In this document: positions 50,401 through 62,000 of the stretch, piece by piece
Position numbering within the stretch: the first letter of the stretch is position 1
Layout of the letters: each line of letters opens with the position of its first letter
Origin: Harmothoe impar
Lineage: Eukaryota; Annelida; Polychaeta; Phyllodocida; Polynoidae
Assembly: GCA_947462335.1 (NCBI GenBank)
Contig: OX381709.1
Span: 34,304,186 to 34,368,185 of the forward strand
Length of the DNA: 64,000 nucleotides
Direction: 5' to 3'
Notes under the pieces: generated by a model
Told to the model about the DNA's origin: nothing
The model's database searches: none
Seen by the model: the letters and a program-made list of their open reading frames with translations, nothing else
Program-made: the position numbers and the translations under genes

Positions 50401-51815
50401 TTCTTTTTTTCTGTGACCCCTTTTTCTCGCCTGATCCGCCATGTATGCGGATATGTGCCCTTTTCCCTTTCTGTCTGTGACCCTTTTTTCTCGCCAGATC
50501 CACCATATAAGCGGATATGCACCTTTTTCCCTTTTTTCCTCTGACCCTTTTTTCTCGCCCGATCCACCATATATGCGGATATTTGCCTTTTTCCCTTTTT
50601 CCCTCTGACCCTTTTTTCTTGTCCAATCCCCCATGTACGCGGATATGTGCCTTTTTCTTTTTCTTTCTCAGACCCTTTTTTCTCGCCCAATCCGCCATGT
50701 ACGCGGATATTTGCCTTTTTCCTTTTCTTTCTCTGACCCTTTTTTCTCGCCAATTCCACCATGTAGGTGGATATGCACCCTTTCTTTTTTTTCCCTCTGA
50801 CCCTTTTTTCTTTCCCAATCTGCCATGAAATAGAACATGTGCCTTTTTTCCTTTTTTTCTCTTACCCTTTTTTTTCGCCCAATCCTCCATGTACACGGAC
50901 ATGTGCTTTTTTTCTTTTTTTTTCTCTGACCCTTTTTTCTCGCCCAATCTGCCATATAAGCGTATATGTCGATTTTTCCTTTTCTTCTCTGACCCTTTTT
51001 TCTCCTCCCTATCCACCATATACGCGGATATGCGCCTTTTTCCCTTTTTTCCTCTGACCCTTTTTTCTCGCCCAATCCGCCATTTACGCGGACATTCACC
51101 TTTTCCCCTTTTTTTCTCTGACCCTTTTTTCTAGGCCAATCCGCCATGTACGCGGATATGTGCCTTTTTTCCTCTTTTTCTCTGACCCTTTTTTCTGGCC
51201 AATTCCGCCATTATTCCGCCAATTCCGCCATGCGGATATGAGCCCTTTTCCTTTTTTTCCTCGGACCCTTTTTTCACACCCGATCCACCGTGTACGCGGA
51301 TATGCGCCTCTTTCCCTTTTTTTTTCTGACCCTTTTTTCTCGGCCAATCCGCCATGTACGCGGATATGTGCCTTTTTCTTTTTCTTTCTCAGACCCTTTT
51401 TTCTCGCCCAATCAGCCATGTACGCGGATATGTGCCTTTTTCCTTTTCTTTCTCTCACCCTTTTTTCTCGCCAATTCCGCCATGTAGGTGGATATGCGCC
51501 CTTTCTTTTTTTTCCCTCTGACCCTTTTGTCTTGCCCAATCTGCCATGAAAGTGGATATGTGCCTTTTTTCCTTTTTTTCTCTGACCCTTATTTTTGCCC
51601 AATCCTCCAAGTACGCGGACATGTGCCTTTTTTCTTTTTTTTTCTCAGACCCTTTTTTCTCCCCAAATCTGCCATGTAAGCGTATATGTCCATTTTTCCT
51701 TTCCTTCTCTGACCCTTTTTTCTCGCCCTATCCACCATATACGCGGATATGCGCCTTTTCCCCTTTTTTTCTCTGACCATTTTTTCTAGCCCAATCCGCC
51801 ATGTACTAGGATATG
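47461..51815 (+). repeat. ~4.3-kb higher-order block B, copy 2
   Basis: Same order as copy 1. One monomer present at 43,960-44,030 is absent near 48,300. One GAACGAGAACATGTGCG monomer near 49,470 is absent from copy 1 near 45,180. A unit near 49,260 lost TGACCC and its T-run. The right end (GTACTAGGATATGTGAC, about 51,808) repeats the unit that opens this copy (about 47,468). Confidence 0.88.
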
Positions 51816-52362
51816 TGACTTTTTTCCAGTTTTTCTCTGACCCTTTTTTCTCGCCAATTCCGCCATTATTCCGCCAATTCCGCCATGCGGATATGTGCCC
51901 TTTTCCCTTTTTTCCTCTGACCCTTTTTTCACACCTGATCCACCATGTACGAGGATATGCGCCTTTTTCCCTTTTTTTTTCTGAACCATTTTTCTCGGCA
52001 AATCCGCCATGTACGCGGATATGTTCCTTTTTCTTTTTTTTCTCTGACCCTTTTTTCTCACCCAATCCTACATGTACGCGGACATGTGCCTTTTTTCTTT
52101 TTTTTTCTCTGACCCTTTTTTTTCACCCAATCTGCCATGTAGGCGGATATGTCCCTTTTTCCTTTTTTTCTCTGACCCTTTTTTCTTGCCAATTCCGCCA
52201 TATACGCGGATATGCACCTTTTTCTTTTTTTTCCTCTGACCCTTTTTTCTTGCCCAATCCGCCATGAACGAGAACATGTGCGTTTTTTCCTTTTTTTCCC
52301 TGACCCTTTTTTCTCACCCAATCCGCCATATACGCTGATATGCACCTTTATTCCTTTTTTTC
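51816..52362 (+). repeat. Partial third copy of block B, then mixed units
   Basis: The first units (CCATTATTCCGCC sub-repeat near 51,860, then ACACCTGATCCACC) follow the start of block B, then change to CGGCAAATCC units. From about 52,068 the order matches 49,300-49,560. It ends at the orientation switch at 52,362/52,363. Confidence 0.8.
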
Positions 52363-52432
52363 TCAGAGAGAAAAAGAGGCGAAAAAGGCGCATATCCGCG
52401 TACATGGCGGATTGGGCGAGAAAAAAGGGTCA
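52363..52432 (-). repeat. Single inverted satellite monomer
   Basis: The + strand abruptly becomes purine-rich (TCAGAGAGAAAAAGAGGCG onward). Read on the - strand this is a complete unit: TGACCC, T-run, CTCGCCCAAT, CCGCCATGTACGCGGATATGCGCC, a pyrimidine tract and CTCTGA. Its core is exactly consensus, with four intact CpGs. It abuts a forward monomer on the left with no spacer, so the two can pair as a hairpin with imperfect arms of about 50 bases. On the right the forward array resumes with a broken core (CCCCTGTACAAGGATATG). It is the only inverted unit I found. Confidence 0.95.
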
Positions 52433-53814
52433 CCCCTGTACAAGGATATGCACCTTTTTCCCTTTTTTTTTCTGACCCTTTTTTCTCGGCAAATCCGCCA
52501 CGTAAGCAGATATGTTCCTTTTTCTTTTTTTTCTCACCCAATCCGCCATGTACGCGGATATATGCCTTTTTTCCTTTTTTTCTCTGGCCCTTTTTTTTGC
52601 CCAATCCGCCATGTACATGGATGTGTGCCTTTTTTCTTTTTTTCTCTGACCCTTTTTTCTCGCCCAATCCGCCATGTACGAGGATATGCACGTTCTTCCC
52701 TTTTCTTCTCTGACCCATTTTTCTCGCCCGATCCGCGATGTACGCTGATATATGCCTTTTTTCCTTTTTTTCTCTGACCCTTTTTTTTCGCCCAATTCGC
52801 CATGTATGAGAATATCTGCTTTTTTTCCTTTTATTTCTCTGACCCTTTTTTCTCAGCCAATCCGCCATGTACGCGGATATGTAGGTTTTTTCCATCTTTT
52901 TTCGGACCCTTTTTTCTCGCCCAATTTGCCATATACGCTGATATGCCCCTTCATCCTTTTTTTCTCTGACCCTTTTTTCTCGCCTAATCCGCCATGTACG
53001 AGAATATGCATCTTTTTCCCTTTTTTTCTCTGACGCTTTATTTTCGCCCCATCAACCATATACGCGGATATGCCCCTTTTTCCCTTTTTTCCTCTGACCC
53101 TTTTTTCTTGCCCAATTCGCCATGTATGAGAACATGTGCCTTTTTTCCTTTTTTTTTCTGACCCTTCTTTCTCAGCCAATCTGCCATGTACGCAAATATG
53201 TGCCTTTTTTCCTTCTTTTCTGTGACCCTCTTTTCCTGCCCAATTTGCCTTATAGGCAGATATGTGCCTTTTTCTCTTTTTTCCTCTGACCCTTTTTCCT
53301 CGCCCAATCCTCCATGTACGCGGATAACTGCACCTTTTCCCCTTCATTTCTCTGACCCTTTTTTCTCTCGCCGAATCCGCCATGTAAGCGGATATGTGCC
53401 TTTTTTCCTTTTTTTCTCTGACCCTTTTTTCTCGCCCAATCCTCCATGTACGCGGACATGTGCCTTTTTTCTTTTTTTTTCTCTGACCCTTTTTTTTCAC
53501 CAAATCTGCCATGTAGGCGGATATTTCCCTTTTTCTTTTTTTTCTCTGACCCTTTTTTCTCGCCAATTCCGCCATATACACGTATATGCACCTTTTTCTT
53601 TTTTTTCCCCTGACACCTTTTTCTTGCCCAATCCGCCATGAACGAGAACATGTGCGTTTTTTCCTTTTTTTCTCTGACCCATTTTTCTCGCCGGATCCGC
53701 CATGTACGCTGATATGTGCCTTTTTTCCTTTTTTTCTCTGACCCTTTTTTCTCACCCAATCCGCCATATACGCTGATATGCACCGTTATTCCTTTTTTTT
53801 TCTGACCCTTTTTT
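52433..53814 (+). repeat. Mosaic satellite segment after the inversion
   Basis: About 21 forward monomers, mostly of types seen at 40.3-43.0 kb (GTATGAGAATATC, the GTATGAGAACATG unit near 53,125, GGATAACTGCACC near 53,325, the GAACGAGAACATGTGCG unit near 53,640). The first unit has a broken core next to the inverted monomer. No gene seen. Confidence 0.85.
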
Positions 53815-54359
53815 CTCGCCCAATCCTCCATGTAAGCGGATAAGCACCTTTTTCCCTTTATTTTTCTGACCTTTTTTTCTCGCCCAATCTGCCATGTATG
53901 CGGATATGCAACTTTTATCCTTTTTTCTCTCTGACCATTTTTTCTCACCCAATCCGCCATGTACGCGGATATGTGCCTTTTTCCTCTCTTTCTCTGACCC
54001 TTTTTTATCATCAATTCCCCATGTACGCGGATATTCGCCTTTTTCTTTTTATTTCCTCTGAACCTTTTTTCTTGCCAAAGCCGCCATGAATGAGAACATG
54101 TGCCTTTTTTCCTTTTTTTCTCTCACTCTTTTTTCTCACCCAATCCGCCATGTAAGCTGATGAGTGCCTTTTTTCCTTTTTTTCTCTCACTCTTTTTTCT
54201 TGCCCAATCCTCCACGTACGCGGACATGTGCCTTTAATTTTTTTTTTCTCTGACCCTTTATTCTTGCCCAATCTGCCATGTACGCGGATATGCAACTTTT
54301 TCCTTCATTTTCTCTGACCCTTTTTTCTCGCCAAATCCGCCATGTACGCGGACATGTGC

Positions 54360-56508
54360 CTTTAATCTTTTTTTTTCTCTGACCCTTTTTTCTCGCCAGA
54401 TCTGCCAAATACGCGCATATGTCCCTTTTTCCTTTTTTTCCATGACCTTTTTTTCTTGTCCAAGCCACCATGTATGCGGAATTGCGCCTTTTTTCCTTTT
54501 TTTAAAATTTTTCTCTGACCCCTTTTTTGCCCAATCAGCAATGTACGCGGACATGTGCCTTTCTTCTTTTTTTTTCTCTGACCCTTTTTTCCTGCTAAAT
54601 CCGCTATGAATGCGGAGATGGGCCTTTCCTCTTTTTTTCTCTGACCCTTTTTTCTCGCCCAATCCGCCATGTACGCTGATATGTGCCTTTTTTCCTGTTT
54701 TTCTGACCCTTTTTTCTCGCCCAATTTGCCATTTACGCGGATATGCGCCTTTTTCCCTTCTTTTTTCTGACCCTTTTTTCTCGCCCGATCCACCATATAC
54801 ACAGATATGCGGCTTTTTTCCTCTCTTTCTCTGACCCTTTTTTATCACCAATTCCGCCATGTACGCAGATATTCGCCTTTTTCTTTTTATTTCCTCTGAC
54901 CCTTTTTTCTCGCCCAATCCGCCATGTAAGCGGACATGTGCCTTCAATCTTTTTTTTTCTCTGACCTATTTTTCTCACCCAATCCGCCATGTACGAGGAT
55001 ATGTGCCTTTTTCCTTTTTTTTTCTCTGACCCTTTCTTCTCGCCCAATCCGCAATGTATGCGGATAAGTGCGCTTTTCCACTCTTTGGCTTTAATTTTTT
55101 TTTTCTCTGACCCTTTTATCTTGCCCAATCCGCCTTGTACGGGGAAATATGCCTTTTTTCCTTTATTTCTCTGACCCTTTTTTCTCGCCCAGTCGGCCAT
55201 GCACGCGGACATGTGCCTTTAATCTTTTTTTTCTGACCCATTTTTCTCGCCCAATCCGCCAAGTATGCGGATATGTCCCTTTTTCCTTTTTTTCTCTGAC
55301 CTTTTTTTCTTGTCCAATCCGCCATGTATGCGGATATGCGCCTTTTTTCCTTTTTTTCTCTGACCCTTTTTTTGCCCAATCAGCAATGTACGCGGACATG
55401 TGCCTTTCTTCTGTTTTTTTCTTTGACCCTTTTTTCCTGCTAAATCCGCTATGTACTCGGATATGCGCCTTTCCTCTTTTTTTCTCTGACCATTTTTTCT
55501 CGCCCAATCCGCCAAGTATGCGGATATGCAACTTTTTCCTTTTTTCTCTGACCCTTTTTTCTACACCAATTCCCCATGCACGCGGATATTCGCCTTTTTC
55601 TTTTTATTTCCTCTGACCCTTTTTTCTTGCCAAATCCGCCATGAATGAGAACATGTGCCTTTTTTCCTTTTTTTCTCTCACTCTTTTTTCTCACCCAATC
55701 CGCCATGTAAGCGGATAAGTGCCTTTTTTCCTTTATTTCTCTGACCGTTTTTTCTCGCCCAACCCTCCATGTACGCGGACATGTGCCTTTAATCTTTTTT
55801 TTTCTCTGACCCTTTTTTCTCACCCAATCCGCCATGTACGCGGACATGTGCCGTTTTTCTTTTTTTTCTCTGACCCTTTCTTCTCGTCCGATCAGCCATG
55901 TACGCGGATATGTGCCTTTTTTTCTCTCTTGGCTTTAAATTTTTTTTCTCTGACCCTTTTTTCTTGCCCAATCCGCCAAGTACACGGATATGTCCCTTTT
56001 TCCTTTTTTTTTTTTGACCTTTTTTTCTTGTCCAATCGGCCATGTATGCGGACATGCGCCTTTTTTCCTTTTTTTCTCTGACCCTTTTTTCTTGCCCAAT
56101 CCGCCATGAATGAGAACATGTGCCTATTTTCCTTTTTTTCTCTCACTCTTTTTTCTCGCCCAATCCTCCATGTATGCGGACATGTGCCTTTAATCTTTTT
56201 TTTTCTCTGACCCTTTTTTCTTGCCCAATCCGCCATGTAAGCGGATATGCAACTTTTTCCTTTTTTTTCTCTGACCCTTTTTTCTCGCCCAATCCACCAT
56301 GTACGTGGATATGTGCCTTTTTCCTCTCTTTCTCTGACCCCTTTTTATCACCTATTCCGCCATGTAAGTGGATATTCGCCTTTTTCTTTCTATTTCCTCT
56401 GGCCCTTTTATGTTCCCCAATCCGCCATATATAGGAACATAAGCCTTTTTTCCTTTTTAACTCCGACCCTTTTTTCTCGCCCAATCCGCCATGTACGCGG
56501 ATATGTGC
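54360..56508 (+). repeat. 2,149-bp sub-block, first copy
   Basis: About 34 monomers, repeated directly next to itself at an offset of 2,147-2,149 bp (54,610 matches 56,759; 56,120 matches 58,267). It differs from its neighbour at, for example, CAGTCGGCC (about 55,190) versus CAATCGGCC and GCACGCGG (about 55,578) versus GTACGTGG. Its equivalent in copy 2 of block D is at about 59,624-61,708. Confidence 0.85.
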
Positions 56509-58660
56509 CTTTAATCTTTTTTTTTCTCTGACCCTTTTTTCTCGCCAGATCTGCCAAATACGCGCATATGTCCCTTTTTCCTTTTTTTCCATGACCTTTT
56601 TTTCTTGTCCAAGCCACCATGTATGCGGAATTGCGCCTTTTTTCCTTTTTTTAAAATTTTTCTCTGACCCTTTTTTTGCCCAATCAGCAATGTACGCGGA
56701 CATGTGCCTTTCTTCTTTTTTTTTCTCTGACCCTTTTTTCCTGCTAAATCCGCTATGAATGCGGAGATGGGCCTTTCCTCTTTTTTTCTCTGACCCTTTT
56801 TTCTCGCCCAATCCGCCATGTACGCTGATATGTGCCTTTTTTCCTGTTTTTCTGACCCTTTTTTCTCGCCCAATTTGCCATTTACGCGGATATGCGCCTT
56901 TTTCCCTTCTTTTCTCTGACCCTTTTTTCTCGCCCGATCCACCATATACACAGATATGCGGCTTTTTTCCTCTCTTTCTCTGACCCTTTTTTATCACCAA
57001 TTCCGCCATGTACGCAGATATTCGCCTTTTTCTTTTCATTTCCTCTGACCCTTTTTTCTCGCCCAATCCGCCATGTAAGCGGACATGTGCCTTCAATCTT
57101 TTTTTTTCTCTGACCTATTTTTCTCACCCAATCCGCCATGTACGAGGATATGTGCCTTTTTCCTTTTTTTTCTCTGACCCTTTCTTCTCGCCCAATCCGC
57201 AATGTATGCGGATATGTGCGCTTTTCCACTCTTTGGCTTTAATTTTTTTTTTCTCTGACCCTTTTATCTTGCCCAATCCGCCTTGTACGGGGAAATATGC
57301 CTTTTTTCCTTTATTTCTCTGACCCTTTTTTCTCGCCCAATCGGCCATGCACGCGGACATGTGCCTTTAATCTTTTTTTTCTGACCCATTTTTCTCGCCC
57401 AATCCGCCAAGTATGCGGATATGTCCCTTTTTCCTTTTTTTCTCTGACCTTTTTTTCTTGTCCAATCCGCCATGTATGCGGATATGCGCCTTTTTTCCTT
57501 TTTTTCTCTGACCCTTTTTTTGCCCAATCAGCAATGTACGCGGACATGTGCCTTTCTTCTGTTTTTTTCTTTGACCCTTTTTTCCTGCTAAATCCGCTAT
57601 GTACTCGGATATGCGCCTTTCCTCTTTTTTTCTCTGACCATTTTTTCTCGCCCAATCCGCCAAGTATGCGGATATGCAACTTTTTCCTTTTTTCTCTGAC
57701 CCTTTTTTCTACACCAATTCCCCATGTACGTGGATATTCGCCTTTTTCTTTTTATTTCCTCTGACCCTTTTTTCTTGCCAAATCCGCCATGAATGAGAAC
57801 ATGTGCCTTTTTTCCTTTTTTTCTCTCACTCTTTTTTCTCACCCAATCCGCCATGTAAGCGGATAAGTGCCTTTTTTCCTTTATTTCTCTGACCGTTTTT
57901 TCTCGCCCAACCCTCCATGTACGCGGACATGTGCCTTTAATCTTTTTTTTTCTCTGACCCTTTTTTCTCACCCAATCCGCCATGTACGCAGACATGTGCC
58001 GTTTTTCTTTTTTTTCTCTGACCCTTTCTTCTCGTCCGATCAGCCATGTACGCGGATATGTGCCTTTTTTTCTCTCTTGGCTTTAATTTTTTTTCTCTGA
58101 CCCTTTTTTCTTGCCCAATCCGCCAAGTACACGGATATGTCCCTTTTTCCTTTTTTTTTTTTGACCTTTTTTTCTTGTCCAATCGGCCATGTATGCGGAC
58201 ATGCGCCTTTTTTCCTTTTTTTCTCTGACCCTTTTTTCTTGCCCAATCCGCCATGAATGAGAACATGTGCCTATTTTCCTTTTTTTCTCTCACTCTTTTT
58301 TCTCGCCCAATCCTCCATGTATGCGGACATGTGCCTTTAATCTTTTTTTTTCTCTGACCCTTTTTTCTTGCCCAATCCGCCATGTAAGCGGATATGCAAC
58401 TTTTTCCTTTTTTTTCTCTGACCCTTTTTTCTCGCCCAATCCACCATGTACGTGGATATGTGCCTTTTTCCTCTCTTTCTCTGACCCCTTTTTATCACCT
58501 ATTCCGCCATGTAAGTGGATATTCGCCTTTTTCTTTCTATTTCCTCTGGCCCTTTTATGTTCCCCAATCCGCCATATATAGGAACATAAGCCTTTTTTCC
58601 TTTTTAACTCCGACCCTTTTTTCTCGCCCAATCCGCCATGTACGCGGATATGTGCCTTTT
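56509..58660 (+). repeat. 2,149-bp sub-block, second copy
   Basis: Second half of the tandem pair. The diagnostic variants CAATCGGCC (about 57,338) and GTACGTGG (about 57,726) also appear in the second sub-block of the other 5.2-kb copy (about 62,538 and 62,926), so the two sub-blocks were already distinct when the larger block duplicated. Its equivalent is at about 61,709-63,860. Confidence 0.85.
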
Positions 58661-59078
58661 TGCCTTTATTTCTCTGACCCTTTTTTCTCGCCCAACCCTC
58701 AATGTACGCAGACATGTGCCTTTAATCTTTTTTTTTCTCTGACCCTTTTTTCTCGCCCAATCCGCCATGTACGCGGACATGTGCCTTTAATCTTTTTTTT
58801 TCTCCGACCCTTTTTTCCCGCCAGATCCGCCAAATACGCGGATATGTTCCTTTTTCCTTTTTTTCTCTGACCTTTTTTTCTTGTCCAATCCGCCATGTAT
58901 GCGGATATGCGCCTTTTTTCCTTTTTTTAAAATTTTTCTCTGACCCTTTTTTTGCCCAATCAACAATGTACGCGGACATGTGCCTTTCTTCTTTTTTTTT
59001 CTCTGACCCTTTTTTCCTGCAAAATCCGCTATGAACGCGAATATGCGCCTTTCCTCTTTTTTTCTCTGACCCTTTTTT

Positions 59079-62000
59079 CTCGCCCAATCCTCCATGTAAG
59101 CGGATAAGCACCTTTTTCCCTTTATTTTTCTGACCTTTTTTTCTCGCCCAATCTGCCATGTATGCGGATATGCAACTTTTATCCTTTTTTCTCTCTGACC
59201 ATTTTTTCTCACCCAATCCGCCATGTACGCGGATATGTGCCTTTTTCCTCTCTTTCTCTGACCCTTTTTTATCATCAATTCCCCATGTACGCGGATATTC
59301 GCCTTTTTCTTTTTATTTCCTCTGAACCTTTTTTCTTGCCAAAGCCGCCATGAATGAGAACATGTGCCTTTTTTCCTTTTTTTCTCTCACTCTTTTTTCT
59401 CACCCAATCCGCCATGTAAGCTGATGAGTGCCTTTTTTCCTTTTTTTCTCTCACTCTTTTTTCTTGCCCAATCCTCCACGTACGCGGACATGTGCCTTTA
59501 ATTTTTTTTTTCTCTGACCCTTTATTCTTGCCCAATCTGCCATGTACGCGGATATGCAACTTTTTCCTTCATTTTCTCTGACCCTTTTTTCTCGCCAAAT
59601 CCGCCATGTACGCGGACATGTGCCTTTAATCTTTTTTTTTCTCTGACCCTTTTTTCTCGCCAGATCTGCCAAATACGCGCATATGTCCCTTTTTCCTTTT
59701 TTTCCATGACCTTTTTTTCTTGTCCAAGCCACCATGTATGCGGAATTGCGCCTTTTTTCCTTTTTTTAAAATTTTTCTCTGACCCTTTTTTTGCCCAATC
59801 AGCAATGTACGCGGACATGTGCCTTTCTTCTTTTTTTTTCTCTGACCCTTTTTTCCTGCTAAATCCGCTATGAATGCGGAGATGGGCCTTTCCTCTTTTT
59901 TTCTCTGACCCTTTTTTCTCGCCCAATCCGCCATGTACGCTGATATGTGCCTTTTTTCCTGTTTTTCTGACCCTTTTTTCTCGCCCAATTTGCCATTTAC
60001 GCGGATATGCGCCTTTTTCCCTTCTTTTTTCTGACCCTTTTTTCTCGCCCGATCCACCATATACACAGATATGCGGCTTTTTTCCTCTCTTTCTCTGACC
60101 CTTTTTTATCACCAATTCCGCCATGTACGCAGATATTCGCCTTTTTCTTTTTATTTCCTCTGACCCTTTTTTCTCGCCCAATCCGCCATGTAAGCGGACA
60201 TGTGCCTTCAATCTTTTTTTTTCTCTGACCTATTTTTCTCACCCAATCCGCCATGTACGAGGATATGTGCCTTTTTCCTTTTTTTTTCTCTGACCCTTTC
60301 TTCTCGCCCAATCCGCAATGTATGCGGATAAGTGCGCTTTTCCACTCTTTGGCTTTAATTTTTTTTTTCTCTGACCCTTTTATCTTGCCCAATCCGCCTT
60401 GTACGGGGAAATATGCCTTTTTTCCTTTATTTCTCTGACCCTTTTTTCTCGCCCAGTCGGCCATGCACGCGGACATGTGCCTTTAATCTTTTTTTTCTGA
60501 CCCATTTTTCTCGCCCAATCCGCCAAGTATGCGGATATGTCCCTTTTTCCTTTTTTTCTCTGACCTTTTTTTCTTGTCCAATCCGCCATGTATGCGGATA
60601 TGCGCCTTTTTTCCTTTTTTTCTCTGACCCTTTTTTTGCCCAATCAGCAATGTACGCGGACATGTGCCTTTCTTCTGTTTTTTTCTTTGACCCTTTTTTC
60701 CTGCTAAATCCGCTATGTACTCGGATATGCGCCTTTCCTCTTTTTTTCTCTGACCATTTTTTCTCGCCCAATCCGCCAAGTATGCGGATATGCAACTTTT
60801 TCCTTTTTTCTCTGACCCTTTTTTCTACACCAATTCCCCATGCACGCGGATATTCGCCTTTTTCTTTTTATTTCCTCTGACCCTTTTTTCTTGCCAAATC
60901 CGCCATGAATGAGAACATGTGCCTTTTTTCCTTTTTTTCTCTCACTCTTTTTTCTCACCCAATCCGCCATGTAAGCGGATAAGTGCCTTTTTTCCTTTAT
61001 TTCTCTGACCGTTTTTTCTCGCCCAACCCTCCATGTACGCGGACATGTGCCTTTAATCTTTTTTTTTCTCTGACCCTTTTTTCTCACCCAATCCGCCATG
61101 TACGCGGACATGTGCCGTTTTTCTTTTTTTTCTCTGACCCTTTCTTCTCGTCCGATCAGCCATGTACGCGGATATGTGCCTTTTTTTCTCTCTTGGCTTT
61201 AAATTTTTTTTCTCTGACCCTTTTTTCTTGCCCAATCCGCCATGTATGCGGACATGCGCCTTTTTTCCTTTTTTTCTCTGACCCTTTTTTCTTGCCCAAT
61301 CCGCCATGAATGAGAACATGTGCCTATTTTCCTTTTTTTCTCTCACTCTTTTTTCTCGCCCAATCCTCCATGTATGCGGACATGTGCCTTTAATCTTTTT
61401 TTTTCTCTGACCCTTTTTTCTTGCCCAATCCGCCATGTAAGCGGATATGCAACTTTTTCCTTTTTTTTCTCTGACCCTTTTTTCTCGCCCAATCCACCAT
61501 GTACGTGGATATGTGCCTTTTTCCTCTCTTTCTCTGACCCCTTTTTATCACCTATTCCGCCATGTAAGTGGATATTCGCCTTTTTCTTTCTATTTCCTCT
61601 GGCCCTTTTATGTTCCCCAATCCGCCATATATAGGAACATAAGCCTTTTTTCCTTTTTAACTCCGACCCTTTTTTCTCGCCCAATCCGCCATGTACGCGG
61701 ATATGTGCCTTTAATCTTTTTTTTTCTCTGACCCTTTTTTCTCGCCAGATCTGCCAAATACGCGCATATGTCCCTTTTTCCTTTTTTTCCATGACCTTTT
61801 TTTCTTGTCCAAGCCACCATGTATGCGGAATTGCGCCTTTTTTCCTTTTTTTAAAATTTTTCTCTGACCCTTTTTTTGCCCAATCAGCAATGTACGCGGA
61901 CATGTGCCTTTCTTCTTTTTTTTTCTCTGACCCTTTTTTCCTGCTAAATCCGCTATGAATGCGGAGATGGGCCTTTCCTCTTTTTTTCTCCGGGCCTTTT

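Larger units (their letters stand above)
53815..59078 (+). repeat. ~5.26-kb nested higher-order block D, copy 1
   Basis: Repeats at an offset of 5,264 bp (53,898 matches 59,162; 55,449 matches 60,713). Structure: a leader of about 550 bp, a 2,149-bp sub-block, the same sub-block again in tandem, and a tail of about 410 bp. Marker units are GAATGAGAACATG, GCGGACATG with CTTTAATC linkers, CCAGATCTGCCAAATACGCGC, TTAAAATTTTT linkers (54,502; 56,651; 58,927) and GGCTTTAATTTT linkers. Confidence 0.9.
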
